DNA of 45,696 nucleotides from Microbacteriaceae bacterium PS02343 (GCA_029959365.1 JASCOA010000013.1:1-45696), one strand, 5' to 3'; shown: positions 25,514 to 38,625, numbered from the stretch's first letter. The notes: generated by a model not told the origin, from the sequence alone. Numbers and translations: made by a program.

Positions 25514-26700
25514 TGTTCTACGTCCTCACCGCGCTCGTCGCCGCCGGTACCGCGTTCGTCTTCAGCCTCGTCATCTGGAAGCTGGCGCTCAAGTACGAGC
25601 TGCACCCGCCCGTGCGCGAGCGCGACGTGCACACGCGCCCGACGCCGCGGCTCGGCGGCATCGCGATGTTCATCGGCGTGCTCGTCGCCTTCGCCTTCGC
25701 GTCGCAGGTGCCGTGGTTCAGCCTGGTCTTCGCGGATCCCGGCCCCATCCTCGCCATCCTCGGCTCGGCGCTCATCATCGTGCTGGTCGGCGTCGCCGAC
25801 GACATCTGGGACCTCGACTGGATGACCAAGCTGGCCGCGCAGATCATCGCCGCCGGCCTGCTCGCCTGGCAGGGCGTCGCGATCGTCTCGCTGCCGATCG
25901 GCGGCGTCGCGGTCGGCAGCTCCACCATGTCGCTCATCGGCACGATCCTCATCGTGGTCGTGGTCATGAACGCGGTGAACTTCATCGACGGCCTCGACGG
26001 CCTGGTCGCCGGCGTCGTCATCATCGGCAACGGCGTCTTCTTCCTCTACACCTACGTGCTCACCCGCGTCATCGGCGAGGCCGAGTACTTCAACCTGTCG
26101 GCGCTCATCAGCGTGATCCTCGTGGGGGCCTGCCTCGGCTTCCTGCCGCTCAACTGGCACCCCGCGAAGATGTTCATGGGCGATGCGGGCGCCCTGCTGT
26201 CGGGCCTGCTCATGGCCGCCTCCGCGATCTCGGTCACCGGCCAGATCAGCGTGCCTGCGGTCGTCGCCGAGCGCACGCTGCTCCTGCCGGCGTTCATCCC
26301 GGTCGTGCTGCCGCTGGCGATCCTGATCCTGCCCCTGCTCGACTTCTCGCTCGCGGTGCTGCGCCGGCTGCGCGCCGGCAAGTCGCCGTTCGCGGCGGAC
26401 CGGCTGCACATCCACCACCGCCTGCTCGACCTGGGCCACTCGCACTTCCACGCGGTGCTGCTCTTCTACGCGTGGACCACGGTGGTCTCGGTCGGCTGCC
26501 TGCTCTTCCTCTTCGTGCCGTGGCAGTTCGCGCTCACCCTCGTGGGGCTCGGCATCGCCGCGTGCACGGCCGTGACCATCGCCCCGGTCATCGCGAACCA
26601 CCGCCGCCGCATCGCCGCCGAGCGCGCCGCGGCATCCCTCGAACCCGCCGTCGGCCCGACGTCGCCCGCGCCCCCGAACCACGTCCAGGAGCACCCGTGA
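25513..26700 (+). CDS. wecA: MraY/WecA-family undecaprenyl-phosphate sugar-1-phosphate transferase
   Basis: Polytopic membrane enzyme of 395 aa with about eleven helices that transfers a sugar-1-phosphate (probably GlcNAc-1-P) from UDP-sugar to polyprenyl phosphate, starting an envelope glycopolymer. Family motifs are PTPRLGG, VADDIWDLDW, NAVNFIDGLDGL, FMGDAGALL and the C-terminal RLHIHHRLLDLGHS; the HIHH loop favours WecA/TagO types over MraY. It occupies the position of mycobacterial rfe/wecA (Rv1302). GTG start overlapping the sua5 stop; GTGA overlap with the next gene. Confidence 0.88.
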   Translation: MFYVLTALVAAGTAFVFSLVIWKLALKYELHPPVRERDVHTRPTPRLGGIAMFIGVLVAFAFASQVPWFSLVFADPGPILAILGSALIIVLVGVADDIWDLDWMTKLAAQIIAAGLLAWQGVAIVSLPIGGVAVGSSTMSLIGTILIVVVVMNAVNFIDGLDGLVAGVVIIGNGVFFLYTYVLTRVIGEAEYFNLSALISVILVGACLGFLPLNWHPAKMFMGDAGALLSGLLMAASAISVTGQISVPAVVAERTLLLPAFIPVVLPLAILILPLLDFSLAVLRRLRAGKSPFAADRLHIHHRLLDLGHSHFHAVLLFYAWTTVVSVGCLLFLFVPWQFALTLVGLGIAACTAVTIAPVIANHRRRIAAERAAASLEPAVGPTSPAPPNHVQEHP

Positions 26701-27143
26701 ACGCCAGCAAGATCTTCCGCCGAGCCCTCGTGCTCTCCCTCGTCCTCGCGGCGGCCATCGCGGTGGTCGGCGGGGTGATCGCGGGTCTCGTCGTGGGCCA
26801 GGACGGCGTGCTGAGCGTGCTCGTGGGCACCGCGATGGCGGTCGTGTTCGCGGGGATCACCGTCGTGAGCCTGATCGCTGCCGTGAAGTACGACATCACC
26901 GTGTTCTTCGGCATCATCATGGGCGCCTGGCTGGTCAAGGCGGTGCTCTTCATCGTCGTGCTGGTGCTGCTGCGCGACGCCGCCTTCATCCACGACTGGA
27001 GCCTCTTCCTCTCGATCGTCGCGGCGGTCGTGGGCACGCTCGTGATCGACGCCGTCGTCGTCGCGAAGGGGCGCATCGGCTACGTCAGCGACGTCGTCCT
27101 GCCGGGGGAGCAGCCCGCCGCGAAGGCCGACGATCAGGCCTGA
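26697..27143 (+). CDS. AtpI-like membrane protein ahead of the ATP synthase operon
   Basis: Protein of 148 aa with four hydrophobic helices (about residues 10-33, 39-62, 70-93, 102-124) and a hydrophilic C-terminal tail. Position between wecA and atpB matches mycobacterial Rv1303, an AtpI-like protein. AtpI helps assemble the c-ring or supports Mg2+ uptake in other bacteria. That role here rests on synteny and topology; sequence similarity is weak. Starts with GTG overlapping the wecA stop. Confidence 0.72.
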   Translation: MNASKIFRRALVLSLVLAAAIAVVGGVIAGLVVGQDGVLSVLVGTAMAVVFAGITVVSLIAAVKYDITVFFGIIMGAWLVKAVLFIVVLVLLRDAAFIHDWSLFLSIVAAVVGTLVIDAVVVAKGRIGYVSDVVLPGEQPAAKADDQA

Positions 27144-27197
27144 CCGAGCGGATGCGGGGGAGTGCATTCCTGCACCCACTGCAACATGGTCGGCTGA

Positions 27198-27226
27198 TTC
27201 GACGTGACGTCGAACGCGCTGATAGT
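27198..27226 (+). promoter_or_regulatory. atp operon promoter overlapped by a perfect 17-bp palindrome
   Basis: TTCGACGT (27198-27205), one G, then ACGTCGAA (27207-27214) form a perfect palindrome. A -10-like GATAGT lies at 27221-27226. With a 17-bp spacer, the -35 position (27198-27203, TTCGAC) falls in the left arm. The palindrome therefore looks like an operator for a dimeric regulator of the ATP synthase operon. The regulator is unknown. Confidence 0.55.
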
Positions 27227-27324
27227 GTGAACCCCGATTGCGCCGCGGCCACTGCCGCCTGGCCGATCGCACCACATCCCAACGCTCATGTGCATCGCAC
27301 ATGCCCCGATCACAGGAGAGAGCG

Positions 27325-28405
<1,081 letters not shown>

Positions 28406-28419
28406 GTCAGGGGACCCAC

Positions 28420-28974
28420 ATGTCCAGCTTGATCATCGCGGCGGAGGAAGCGACGGCAACCAACCCGTTCATCCCCGCTGACTACGACATCATCTGGTCT
28501 GCGGTCGTCTTCGTCGTCATCGCCGCGTTCTTCGGGTTCTACGCGATCCCGAAGTTCCGCAAGATCCTCGACGACCGCGCCGCGGTCATCGAGGGCGGGA
28601 TCGCCAAGGCAGAGAACGCGCAGGCCGAGGCCGCTGCCCAGCTCGAGAAGTACAACCAGCTTCTCGCCGAGGGACGCGCCGAAGCCGCCGAGGTCCGCGA
28701 GAAGGCCCGCACCGAAGGCGCCGCGATCCTCGCGGAGCTCAAGGAGCAGGCGCAGGCCGAGTCGGCCCGCATCCTCGCGAACGCGCAGACCCAGATCGAG
28801 GCGGAGCGTCAGGCGGCACTCGTGTCGCTGCGCGCCGAGGTCGGCACCCTCGCGATCGACCTCGCCTCGCGCGTGGTCGGCGAGACGCTGACCGACGACA
28901 AGAAGGCCGCCGGCCTCGTGGACCGCTTCCTCGCGGACCTCGAGTCCAGCGAGTCGGCGAAGGCAGGACAGTAA
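28420..28974 (+). CDS. atpF: F1Fo ATP synthase subunit b
   Basis: Peripheral-stalk subunit of 184 aa. One N-terminal transmembrane helix (about residues 28-48, IIWSAVVFVVIAAFFGFYAI) is followed by a long Ala/Glu/Arg-rich coiled coil (DRAAVIEGGIAKAENAQAEA onward). The ATG at 28420 has GGGGA upstream; a TTG six codons earlier is less likely. Two bases separate the stop region from atpH. Confidence 0.95.
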   Translation: MSSLIIAAEEATATNPFIPADYDIIWSAVVFVVIAAFFGFYAIPKFRKILDDRAAVIEGGIAKAENAQAEAAAQLEKYNQLLAEGRAEAAEVREKARTEGAAILAELKEQAQAESARILANAQTQIEAERQAALVSLRAEVGTLAIDLASRVVGETLTDDKKAAGLVDRFLADLESSESAKAGQ

Positions 28975-28977
28975 GCC

Positions 28978-29772
28978 ATGGGCAGCGCTACCAGGGAAGC
29001 CCTCGCGGCCTCGCGGTCCGCGCTCGCTGAGGCGGGCGAGCCGACCCTCGCCGCCGCCGAGCAGCTGCTCGGCGCCGGTCGGGCCATCGGCGGCTCCGCG
29101 CAGCTGCGCGGCGTGCTGGCCGACGCCGAGATCGCGATCGAGCGCAAGCAGTCGCTGCTCGACTCGATCTTCGGTGCGAGCCTCGCGCCGCAGGCCAAGG
29201 GCCTGCTGCTCGGACTCGTCGGACGCCGCTGGTCGCGCTCCGACGACCTGCTCGAGGGCATCGAGGAGATCGGCATCCGCCTCGCCGCCGGGTCCGCCCC
29301 GGCGAGCACCGCGGTGGACGCCGAGCTCTTCGCCTTCCTGCAGGCCGTCATCGGCGACGCCGAGCTGGAGCTCGCGCTCGCGAGCAAGCTCGCGACGCCG
29401 GAGACCAAGGCCGGCGTCATCGCCGGTCTGCTCGAGGGCAAGGCGCACGGCACGACCATCGCGATCCTGCAGCACCTGGTGCAGCAGCCGCGCGATCGTC
29501 GCATCCGTCCGCTCATCGAGGCCGCGGCCGACATCGTCGCCGACCAGGCCGGCAGCGAGGTGGCCACGGTCACCGCCGCCGCCCCGCTGAGCCCGGCGCA
29601 GCGCAAGCGTCTCGAGGAGGGCCTCACGGCCTCCCGCGGGCGCTCGTTCCGCGTGCACGTCGTGATCGACCCCTCGATCCTCGGCGGGCTGCGCGTGAAG
29701 GTCGGCGACGAGATCGTCGACGGCACCGTCGCCAGCAGGCTCCAGGACCTCAAGCTCGCGCTCGCGAGCTGA
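28978..29772 (+). CDS. atpH: F1Fo ATP synthase subunit delta
   Basis: Stalk subunit of 264 aa, longer than the E. coli form (about 177) but usual for actinobacteria, where an N-terminal extension is common. The C-terminal signature is [26 protein letters not shown], with the PSILGG and DGTV elements that bind subunit b. It links F1 to the peripheral stalk. Located between atpF and atpA as expected. Confidence 0.94.
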   Translation: MGSATREALAASRSALAEAGEPTLAAAEQLLGAGRAIGGSAQLRGVLADAEIAIERKQSLLDSIFGASLAPQAKGLLLGLVGRRWSRSDDLLEGIEEIGIRLAAGSAPASTAVDAELFAFLQAVIGDAELELALASKLATPETKAGVIAGLLEGKAHGTTIAILQHLVQQPRDRRIRPLIEAAADIVADQAGSEVATVTAAAPLSPAQRKRLEEGLTASRGRSFRVHVVIDPSILGGLRVKVGDEIVDGTVASRLQDLKLALAS

Positions 29773-29824
29773 CGTCCTTCCAGACATCCCGAGGCCGCTG
29801 GCCTCGACAAGCAGAGAGACAGTG

Positions 29825-31450
29825 ATGGCAGAGATCACGATCAGCCCGGACGAGATCCGGAGCGCGCTCAAGGACTTCGTCGGGTCCTACGAGCCCGGCA
29901 AGGCCTCCACCACCGAGGTCGGCCGCGTCACCGACGCCGGCGACGGCATCGCGCACGTCGAGGGCCTCCCCGGCGTCATGGCCAACGAGCTCATCCGCTT
30001 CGCGGACGGCACCCTCGGCCTCGCCCAGAACCTGGACGAGAACGAGATCGGCGTCATCGTGCTCGGCGAGTTCACCGGCATCGTGGAGGGCATGGAGGTG
30101 ACCCGCACCGGCGAGGTCCTCTCCGTCCCCGTGGGCGAGGGCTACCTCGGCCGCGTCGTCGACCCGCTCGGCGCCCCGATCGACGGCCTCGGCGAGATCG
30201 CGACCAGCGGCCTCCGCGCGCTCGAGCTCCAGGCTCCGGGCGTCATGGCCCGTAAGTCGGTGCACGAGCCGATGCAGACCGGCATCAAGGCGATCGACGC
30301 CATGATCCCGATCGGCCGCGGCCAGCGCCAGCTCATCATCGGCGACCGCCAGACCGGCAAGACGGCCATCGCGATCGACACGATCATCAACCAGAAGGCC
30401 AACTGGGAGTCGGGCGACGTCAACAAGCAGGTGCGCTGCATCTACGTCGCCATCGGCCAGAAGGGCTCGACCATCGCCTCGGTGAAGGGCGCGCTCGAGG
30501 AGGCCGGCGCGATGGAGTACACCACCATCGTCGCGGCCCCCGCGTCCGACCCGGCCGGCTTCAAGTACCTCGCGCCCTACACCGGCTCGGCCATCGGCCA
30601 GCAGTGGATGTACGAGGGCAAGCACGTCCTGATCATCTTCGACGACCTGTCGAAGCAGGCCGAGGCCTACCGCGCCGTCTCCCTCCTCCTCCGTCGTCCG
30701 CCGGGACGCGAGGCCTACCCGGGTGACGTCTTCTACCTGCACTCCCGTCTGCTGGAGCGTTGCGCCAAGCTCTCCGACGAGCTCGGCGCGGGCTCGATGA
30801 CCGGCCTGCCGATCATCGAGACCAAGGCGAACGACGTCTCGGCGTACATCCCGACCAACGTGATCTCGATCACCGACGGCCAGATCTTCCTGCAGTCCGA
30901 CCTCTTCAACGCCAACCAGCGTCCGGCGGTCGACGTGGGCATCTCGGTCTCGCGAGTCGGCGGCGACGCCCAGGTGAAGTCGATCAAGAAGGTCTCCGGC
31001 ACGCTCAAGCTCGAGCTCGCCCAGTACCGCTCGCTCGAGGCCTTCGCGATGTTCGCGTCGGACCTCGACCAGGCCAGCCGACGCCAGCTCGCCCGAGGCG
31101 CCCGCCTCACCGAGCTGCTCAAGCAGCCGCAGTACTCGCCGTTCCCGGTGGAGGAGCAGGTCGTCTCGATCTGGGCCGGCACCAACGGCAAGCTCGACGA
31201 GATCCCCGTCGAGGACGTGCTGCGCTTCGAGGCCGAGCTGCTCGACTACCTCAAGCGCAACACCGAGGTGCTCGACACGCTGCGGGCCACCAACGTGCTG
31301 GACAACGACACCCTGGCCGCTCTCGAGTCGGGCGTGGACGCCTTCCTCAAGGAGTTCCAGCCGGGCGCCGCGGCCTCCGTCGAGGCCGATGTCGACGCCG
31401 CCGACGAGGCGGACGTCAACCAGGCGCAGATCGTCAAGGGCCGCCGCTAA
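29825..31450 (+). CDS. atpA: F1Fo ATP synthase subunit alpha
   Basis: Nucleotide-binding non-catalytic subunit of 541 aa. The N-terminal beta barrel, Walker [10 protein letters not shown], the segment [35 protein letters not shown] and the signature [14 protein letters not shown] are present. The C-terminal tail is acidic ([13 protein letters not shown]), somewhat longer than in E. coli, as in other actinobacteria. The ATG at 29825 is preferred over the adjacent GTG. A strong hairpin follows before atpG. Confidence 0.97.
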   Translation: MAEITISPDEIRSALKDFVGSYEPGKASTTEVGRVTDAGDGIAHVEGLPGVMANELIRFADGTLGLAQNLDENEIGVIVLGEFTGIVEGMEVTRTGEVLSVPVGEGYLGRVVDPLGAPIDGLGEIATSGLRALELQAPGVMARKSVHEPMQTGIKAIDAMIPIGRGQRQLIIGDRQTGKTAIAIDTIINQKANWESGDVNKQVRCIYVAIGQKGSTIASVKGALEEAGAMEYTTIVAAPASDPAGFKYLAPYTGSAIGQQWMYEGKHVLIIFDDLSKQAEAYRAVSLLLRRPPGREAYPGDVFYLHSRLLERCAKLSDELGAGSMTGLPIIETKANDVSAYIPTNVISITDGQIFLQSDLFNANQRPAVDVGISVSRVGGDAQVKSIKKVSGTLKLELAQYRSLEAFAMFASDLDQASRRQLARGARLTELLKQPQYSPFPVEEQVVSIWAGTNGKLDEIPVEDVLRFEAELLDYLKRNTEVLDTLRATNVLDNDTLAALESGVDAFLKEFQPGAAASVEADVDAADEADVNQAQIVKGRR

Positions 31451-33928
<2,478 letters not shown>

Positions 33929-33930
33929 TC

Positions 33931-34191
33931 GTGGCCGAGCTCAACGTCAGCGTCGTCTCGGCCGACCGCGAGGTGTGGGCGGGTACCGCCTCCTCCGTGG
34001 TCGCCCGCACGACCGAGGGTGAGATCGGCTTCCTGCCGGGTCACGAGCCCGTGCTCGCGATCCTCGGCGCAGGACAGGTGCGCATCACCCTGCCCAGCGG
34101 CGAGAAGCTCGTCGCGAACGCCGAGGACGGCTTCGTCTCGGTCGAGCACGACACCGTCACGGTCGTCGCGCGCGCCGCGTCGCTGGTCTGA
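33931..34191 (+). CDS. atpC: F1Fo ATP synthase subunit epsilon, short form
   Basis: Subunit of 86 aa consisting only of the N-terminal beta-sandwich (LNVSVVSADREVW, GEIGFLPGHEPVLAIL). The C-terminal helical hairpin found in E. coli (about 139 aa) is missing, as in several actinobacteria, so epsilon-type inhibition is likely different or absent. GTG at 33931, two bp after atpD; AGGAG lies in the last codons of atpD. Last atp gene. Confidence 0.93.
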   Translation: MAELNVSVVSADREVWAGTASSVVARTTEGEIGFLPGHEPVLAILGAGQVRITLPSGEKLVANAEDGFVSVEHDTVTVVARAASLV

Positions 34192-34211
34192 GAACCGGTA
34201 GCGAGCAACCC

Positions 34212-34727
34212 ATGCTGATCGCCATGGCCGGCTTGCCGGGTTCCGGCAAGTCGACCCTGGCGTCGGCGATCGGCGCCGAGCTGCGCCTGCCCGTCGTCTC
34301 GGTGGACCCCATCGAGACGGCGATCCTGCGGGCCGGCATCGACGCCGGCCAGCCCACCGGGCTGGCCGCATACCTTGTGGCCGAGGCCGCTGTGGAGCCG
34401 ATCCTGGCTTCCGGCGGCCTCGGCGTCGTTCTGGACGCGGTCAACGCCGTCGGCCCCGCCCGCGATCAGTGGGTCGGTCTGGCCGAGCGCCAGGGACGCG
34501 GGCTCCGCTTCATCGAGGTGCACTGCTCCGATCCGGACCTGCACCGCGAGCGCCTCGAGGCGCGACGCCGGCTGAGCCCGCCCGCCGCGGTGCACGCCGT
34601 CGAGGAGAGCCTCGACGAGTGGGCCGCCTGGGACGGCGCCGCGGCCGCCGCGCCGCGCCTGCGGCTCGACAGCGTGCATCCGCTGCCCGTGCTCGTCGAG
34701 CAGGCGCTGGCGTTCCTGCGCGCGTGA
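34212..34727 (+). CDS. P-loop kinase-like ATPase of the AAA_33/gluconokinase type
   Basis: Cytosolic protein of 171 aa with Walker A GLPGSGKST (about residues 7-15), a Walker B-like VVLDAVNAVGPARDQW near 75, and a RERLEARRRL lid region. This pattern fits small-molecule or polynucleotide-type kinases; the substrate is unknown. It lies 20 bp after atpC and overlaps yaaA, so it may be read through from the atp operon. No clear ribosome site. Confidence 0.8.
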   Translation: MLIAMAGLPGSGKSTLASAIGAELRLPVVSVDPIETAILRAGIDAGQPTGLAAYLVAEAAVEPILASGGLGVVLDAVNAVGPARDQWVGLAERQGRGLRFIEVHCSDPDLHRERLEARRRLSPPAAVHAVEESLDEWAAWDGAAAAAPRLRLDSVHPLPVLVEQALAFLRA

Positions 34728-35479
34728 TGCGCGTCATCCTGCCGCCCTCCGAGACCAAGCGCGACGGGGGCGAGGCCGGCAGCGCGCTCGATCTCGGGCA
34801 GCTGTCGTTCCCCGAGCTGACGGCGGCGCGCGCCGCCGTCGTGCAGGCGACCGTCGAGCTGGCGGCCGATGCCGAGGCCACCGTGCGCGCGCTCAAGCTC
34901 GGCCCCAAGCAGTCCGACGAGGTGCCGCGCAATCGCGCCCTCACCGAGTCGCCGACCATGCCCGCGCTGCACCGCTATACCGGCGTGCTCTACGACGCGC
35001 TCGACGCCCCCTCCCTGCCCGCCGACGCCTGGGAGCGCGCCCGCCGCTCGGTGCTCGTGCACTCCGCGCTGCTCGGCCCCGTGGGCGCCGGCGACCCCGT
35101 GCCCGCGTACCGGCTCTCGCACGACTCCCGCCTGCCCGGGCTGCCGCTGAAGCGGCACTGGCGGGCGGATGCGGCCGCGGCGCTGGCCGCGCTCGGCGAG
35201 CCCGTGCTGGACCTGCGCAGCGAGGGCTACGTGGGCCTCGGCCCGCTCGACGGCGTCGCCGAGGCGGCCTACCTGCGCGTGGTCGCGGAGGGCCCCGACG
35301 GGCGCCGGCGCGCGCTCAACCACTTCAACAAGCAGGGCAAGGGCCGCTTCGTGCGTGCGCTGCTGCTCAGCGGAGCCGAGCCGCGCGGCCTCGAGGAGCT
35401 GCTCGACTGGGCCTCGAGCGCCGGCGTGCCGCTCGAGCGCACCGGCGAGCGCGAGCTCACCCTCGTCGCCGAGCACTGA
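34727..35479 (+). CDS. yaaA: Peroxide stress protein YaaA (DUF328/UPF0246)
   Basis: Protein of 250 aa. Family features are the N-terminal VILPPSETKR, TMPALHRYTGVLYDALD, YRLSHDSRLPGLPLKRHW and a C-terminal ALNHFNKQGKGRFVRALL. YaaA lowers intracellular iron and limits oxidative DNA damage in E. coli; that role is transferred by homology. The ATG overlaps the kinase stop as TGATG. A GTG one codon upstream is an alternative start. Confidence 0.88.
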   Translation: MRVILPPSETKRDGGEAGSALDLGQLSFPELTAARAAVVQATVELAADAEATVRALKLGPKQSDEVPRNRALTESPTMPALHRYTGVLYDALDAPSLPADAWERARRSVLVHSALLGPVGAGDPVPAYRLSHDSRLPGLPLKRHWRADAAAALAALGEPVLDLRSEGYVGLGPLDGVAEAAYLRVVAEGPDGRRRALNHFNKQGKGRFVRALLLSGAEPRGLEELLDWASSAGVPLERTGERELTLVAEH

Positions 35480-35499
35480 GCACAGGCGCCGAGTACTGA

Positions 35500-35532
35500 A
35501 CGCCGCGCACTGCGCACTCAGCGCAGCGGCGT
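35500..35532. terminator. Nested hairpin between convergent yaaA and rsmD
   Basis: Outer arms ACGCCGC / GCGGCGT and inner arms TGCGC / GCGCA form a two-part stem with a 4-nt bulge and ACTCA loop. It lies between the ends of yaaA (plus) and rsmD (minus), so it could terminate both. The yaaA end and the following spacer also carry a short imperfect direct repeat (GCCGAGCACTGA, GCCGAGTACTGA). Confidence 0.5.
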
Positions 35533-35552
35533 CCGGTCGGGCGAGTGGCCGT

Positions 35553-36119
35553 TCAGGGGCGCGAGGCGAACCACACGGTCGTGTCGCCGTAGTCGCGACG
35601 TCGCTCGAGCTCGAGCCCCACGGGCCAGCTCGGCTCGGGGGCGCGGGCCGACCGCTCCACGAGCACCACGGCGTCGTCGGAGAGCCGGGCAGGCAGCGCC
35701 GCGAGCAGCGCCGTGAGCTCGGGCTCGCCCAGCTCGTAGGGCGGGTCGATGAGCACGAGGTCGAAGGCGTCGTGGCCGGTCTCGAGGAACGGCTGCGCGG
35801 CGACGGCCGCGACCCGCACCTGCGGGGCCGCGCCCCGCGGCGCCCGTGCGGTGACCTGCTCGGCGTTCGCCCGGCAGACCTTCGCGGCGCGGCCGTTCTT
35901 CTCGACGAGCACGACCTCGGTCGCACCGCGGCTCGCGGCTTCGAGGCCGAGCGCGCCGGTGCCCGCGTAGAGGTCGAGCACCCGGGCTCCGTCGATCGCG
36001 TCGCGCGACTCCAGCGCCGAGAAGAGCGCCTCGCGCACGCGGTCGCTCGTGGGGCGGGTTCCGGTGCGGGGCACCTCGAGCGCGAGCGATCCCGCGAAGC
36101 CGGCGATGATGCGGGTCAT
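35553..36119 (-). CDS. rsmD: 16S rRNA (guanine-966-N2)-methyltransferase
   Basis: SAM-dependent methyltransferase of 188 aa acting on 16S rRNA in the 30S subunit. Motifs are MTRIIAGFAGSLALEVP with TRPTSDRVREALFSALE at the N-terminus, the SAM site VLDLYAGTGALGLEAASRG, and the catalytic DPPYELGE. The ATG at 36119 follows the minus-strand -10 TAGGCT by 8 nt, so the mRNA is probably leaderless. Divergent from recG across a spacer with a 17-bp inverted repeat. Confidence 0.93.
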   Translation of the reverse strand: MTRIIAGFAGSLALEVPRTGTRPTSDRVREALFSALESRDAIDGARVLDLYAGTGALGLEAASRGATEVVLVEKNGRAAKVCRANAEQVTARAPRGAAPQVRVAAVAAQPFLETGHDAFDLVLIDPPYELGEPELTALLAALPARLSDDAVVLVERSARAPEPSWPVGLELERRRDYGDTTVWFASRP

Positions 36120-36127
36120 GGGGAACG

Positions 36128-36133
36128 AGCCTA
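36128..36133 (-). promoter_or_regulatory. -10 element TAGGCT for a leaderless rsmD transcript
   Basis: TAGGCT on the minus strand ends 8 nt before the rsmD ATG. It touches the left arm of the inverted repeat at 36133-36180. Confidence 0.55.
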
Positions 36134-36180
36134 GCGGCGAGCGGATGCGCGGGGCGGCGGCTCCGCATCCGCTCGCCGCT
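36133..36180. repeat. Perfect 17-bp inverted repeat with two GAGCGGATGCG copies
   Basis: AGCGGCGAGCGGATGCG (36133-36149) and its exact reverse complement (36164-36180) flank a 14-nt GC-rich loop. Each arm contains the recurrent 9-mer GAGCGGATG. The repeat lies in the rsmD-recG spacer (222 bp, no gene), next to the rsmD -10. It could be an intergenic palindromic repeat, an operator or a hairpin upstream of both genes. Confidence 0.85.
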
Positions 36181-36329
36181 CCGCAGCGCGGGCGTTCCCG
36201 CCGGATCCTGCCCGCGGAACGAGCGCGCACGGCTCGAACGACCGCGCTCCGGGAACAGGTCGACGGGTACGGCCGCGCGAGGGCGTCGGCGCCGACGGTG
36301 GGATGCGCGTGCCCGTCGGAGGCGCGCGA

Positions 36330-36335
36330 TACGCT
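36330..36335 (+). promoter_or_regulatory. -10 element TACGCT for a leaderless recG transcript
   Basis: TACGCT ends 6 nt before the recG GTG. No ribosome site lies between. Confidence 0.55.
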
Positions 36336-36341
36336 CGGCGG

Positions 36342-38543
36342 GTGACCACCTCGCCGCTCGATCAGCCGTTGGCGGCGGTCCTGGGGGAGCGCACGGCGAA
36401 GGCCTTCTCGCGCGGGCTCGGCCTCGAGACCGTCGCCGATCTCCTCGGCCACTACCCGCGGCGCTACGCCAAGCGCGGTGAGCTCACCGAGCTGGGCGCG
36501 CTGCCGCCGGACGAGAACATCACGCTGGTCGCCGAGGTGCTGCAGGTGCAGGAGCGCTCGATGCGCGCCCGTCGCGGCTCGCTGCTCGAGGTGCTCATCG
36601 GCGACGGCACCGGCACGATCAGCCTCACCTTCTTCAACCAGTCCTGGCGGGCGAAGGAGCTGCGGCCGGGCGCCCGCGGCATCTTCGCCGGCAAGCTCGG
36701 CGAGTACCGCGGCATGATGCAGCTCGCGCACCCCGACTACGAGCTGTTCGACCGCGAGGGCGACGACGACGGCGAGGGCGGTCGCGACCCGGAGGCAGCG
36801 AAGCGCTGGGCCGAGCAGCCGATCCCGATCTACCCCGCCACGAGCACCGTGGCCAGCTGGCAGCTTCAGCGCGCCGTCGCCGTCGTGCTCGACGGCCTGC
36901 CGGACCTGCCCGACCCGATCCCGGCGATCGTGCGCGAGGGTCGCAAGCTGCATCCGTACCACCGCGCCCTCGAGCTGATCCACCGCCCGACGACCGAGCA
37001 GGACGCGCACGTCGCCCGGCACACGCTGAAGTTCCAGGAGGCGCTGCTGCTGCAGGCCGCGCTGCTGCAGCGCCGCGAGCAGCAGCGCGCCAGCACCGCC
37101 TACGCCCGCCGTGCGAAGCCGGGCGGACCGCTCGAGCGCTTCGACGCGGCGCTGCCCTTCCAGCTCACCGGCGATCAGCGCGCGGTCGGCGAGACGATCT
37201 CCGCAGGACTCGCCCGCGAGAGCCCGATGAACCTGCTCGTGCAGGGCGAGGTCGGCTCGGGCAAGACCCTGGTCGCCCTGCGCGCGATGCTCGCGGTCGC
37301 CGAGGACGGCGGCCAGTCGGCCCTGCTCGCGCCGACCGAGGTGCTCGCCGCCCAGCACCTGCGCTCCATCGAGCGCACCCTCGGCCCCGAGCTCGTCGCC
37401 GAGCTCAAGCCCGTCCTGCTCACCGGGCAGCTGCCCGTCGCCGAGCGCCGCAAGGCGCTGCTCGCGATCGTGAGCGGCCAGTCGCGCATCGTCGTGGGCA
37501 CCCACGCGCTGCTCGGCGACAAGGTCGAGTTCACCGACCTGGGGCTCGTGGTCGTCGACGAGCAGCACCGCTTCGGCGTGGAGCAGCGCGAGACGCTGCG
37601 GGCGAAGGGCGCGACCCCGCCGCACGTGATCGTGCTGACGGCGACGCCCATCCCGCGCACGGTCGCCATGACCGTCTTCGGCGACCTCGACGTCGCCACG
37701 ATCCGCGAGCTTCCGGCCGGCCGGGCGGGCATCACGAGCCACGTCGTGCCGCTGGTCGACCACCCGCAGTGGATCGCCCGGGTCTGGGAGCGGATGGGCG
37801 AGGAGCTCGCCCAGGGCCGGCAGGTCTTCGTCGTATGCCCTGCGATCGAGGAGCCCGCGGAGGGGAAGAAGGCCCCGAAGGTCACCGAGGACGGCGCGCC
37901 CCTCGAGGACGGCGGCTCGAGCGACGCCCCGCTCGCCGCCGTGGAGACCCTGCTGCCCCAGCTGCGCGAGCAGCCGGCGCTCGCCGGCCGCCGCATCGAG
38001 GCGCTGCACGGGCGCATGAAGGGCGAGGAGAAGGACGCGATCATGCGCGCCTTCGCCGCCGGCGGCATCGACGTGCTCGTCGCGACCACCGTCATCGAGG
38101 TCGGCGTCGACGTGCCGAACGCCTCGGTCATGGCCGTGCTCGACGCCGAGCGCTTCGGCGTCTCGCAGCTGCACCAGCTGCGCGGCCGCGTCGGCCGCGG
38201 CGGGGTGCCGGGCCTCTGCCTGCTCGTCACCCGCGCCGAGGAGGGCTCGCTCGCCCGCGAGCGCGTCGAGGCGGTCGCCGCGACGCTCGACGGCTTCGAG
38301 CTGGCGCAGGCCGACCTCGAGCTGCGCCAGGAGGGCGACGTGCTGGGCAGCAACCAGTCCGGCGGCCGCTCCTCGCTGCGCATCCTGCGGGTCGCCCGCG
38401 ACGGCGCCCTCATCGCCCAGGCCCGCGCCTCCGCCGAGCAGCTCATCGCGGCGCCCGGCGGCATCGCGGCGCACCCCGAGCTCGCCGCGGCGCTCGAGCG
38501 CCGCCTCGACGAGAGCGCCAAGGCCTACCTCGACAAGGGCTGA
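36342..38543 (+). CDS. recG: ATP-dependent DNA helicase RecG
   Basis: Superfamily 2 helicase of 733 aa that remodels stalled replication forks and Holliday junctions. The N-terminal wedge/OB domain covers about residues 50-160 ([18 protein letters not shown]). Helicase motifs: Walker [13 protein letters not shown] in [40 protein letters not shown] and [10 protein letters not shown]. The C-terminal end is typical ([14 protein letters not shown] and [17 protein letters not shown]). An insertion near residues 505-530 ([16 protein letters not shown]) is charged and low-complexity. GTG start is chosen for the -10 spacing; an ATG 13 codons upstream has no support. Confidence 0.96.
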   Translation: MTTSPLDQPLAAVLGERTAKAFSRGLGLETVADLLGHYPRRYAKRGELTELGALPPDENITLVAEVLQVQERSMRARRGSLLEVLIGDGTGTISLTFFNQSWRAKELRPGARGIFAGKLGEYRGMMQLAHPDYELFDREGDDDGEGGRDPEAAKRWAEQPIPIYPATSTVASWQLQRAVAVVLDGLPDLPDPIPAIVREGRKLHPYHRALELIHRPTTEQDAHVARHTLKFQEALLLQAALLQRREQQRASTAYARRAKPGGPLERFDAALPFQLTGDQRAVGETISAGLARESPMNLLVQGEVGSGKTLVALRAMLAVAEDGGQSALLAPTEVLAAQHLRSIERTLGPELVAELKPVLLTGQLPVAERRKALLAIVSGQSRIVVGTHALLGDKVEFTDLGLVVVDEQHRFGVEQRETLRAKGATPPHVIVLTATPIPRTVAMTVFGDLDVATIRELPAGRAGITSHVVPLVDHPQWIARVWERMGEELAQGRQVFVVCPAIEEPAEGKKAPKVTEDGAPLEDGGSSDAPLAAVETLLPQLREQPALAGRRIEALHGRMKGEEKDAIMRAFAAGGIDVLVATTVIEVGVDVPNASVMAVLDAERFGVSQLHQLRGRVGRGGVPGLCLLVTRAEEGSLARERVEAVAATLDGFELAQADLELRQEGDVLGSNQSGGRSSLRILRVARDGALIAQARASAEQLIAAPGGIAAHPELAAALERRLDESAKAYLDKG

Positions 38544-38625
38544 GCACCGCGCCGGACGAGCGGATGCGCGCACGGAGGGCCCTGCAGGAAGCGCGCAGCC
38601 GCGCCGAGCAGCCCGGCCCCGCGGC

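Noticed and set aside
27162-27175. GTGCA/TGCAC hairpin upstream of the atp promoter
   Set aside because: A 5-bp stem without flanking support; it may form but is too short to call a terminator of the AtpI-like gene.
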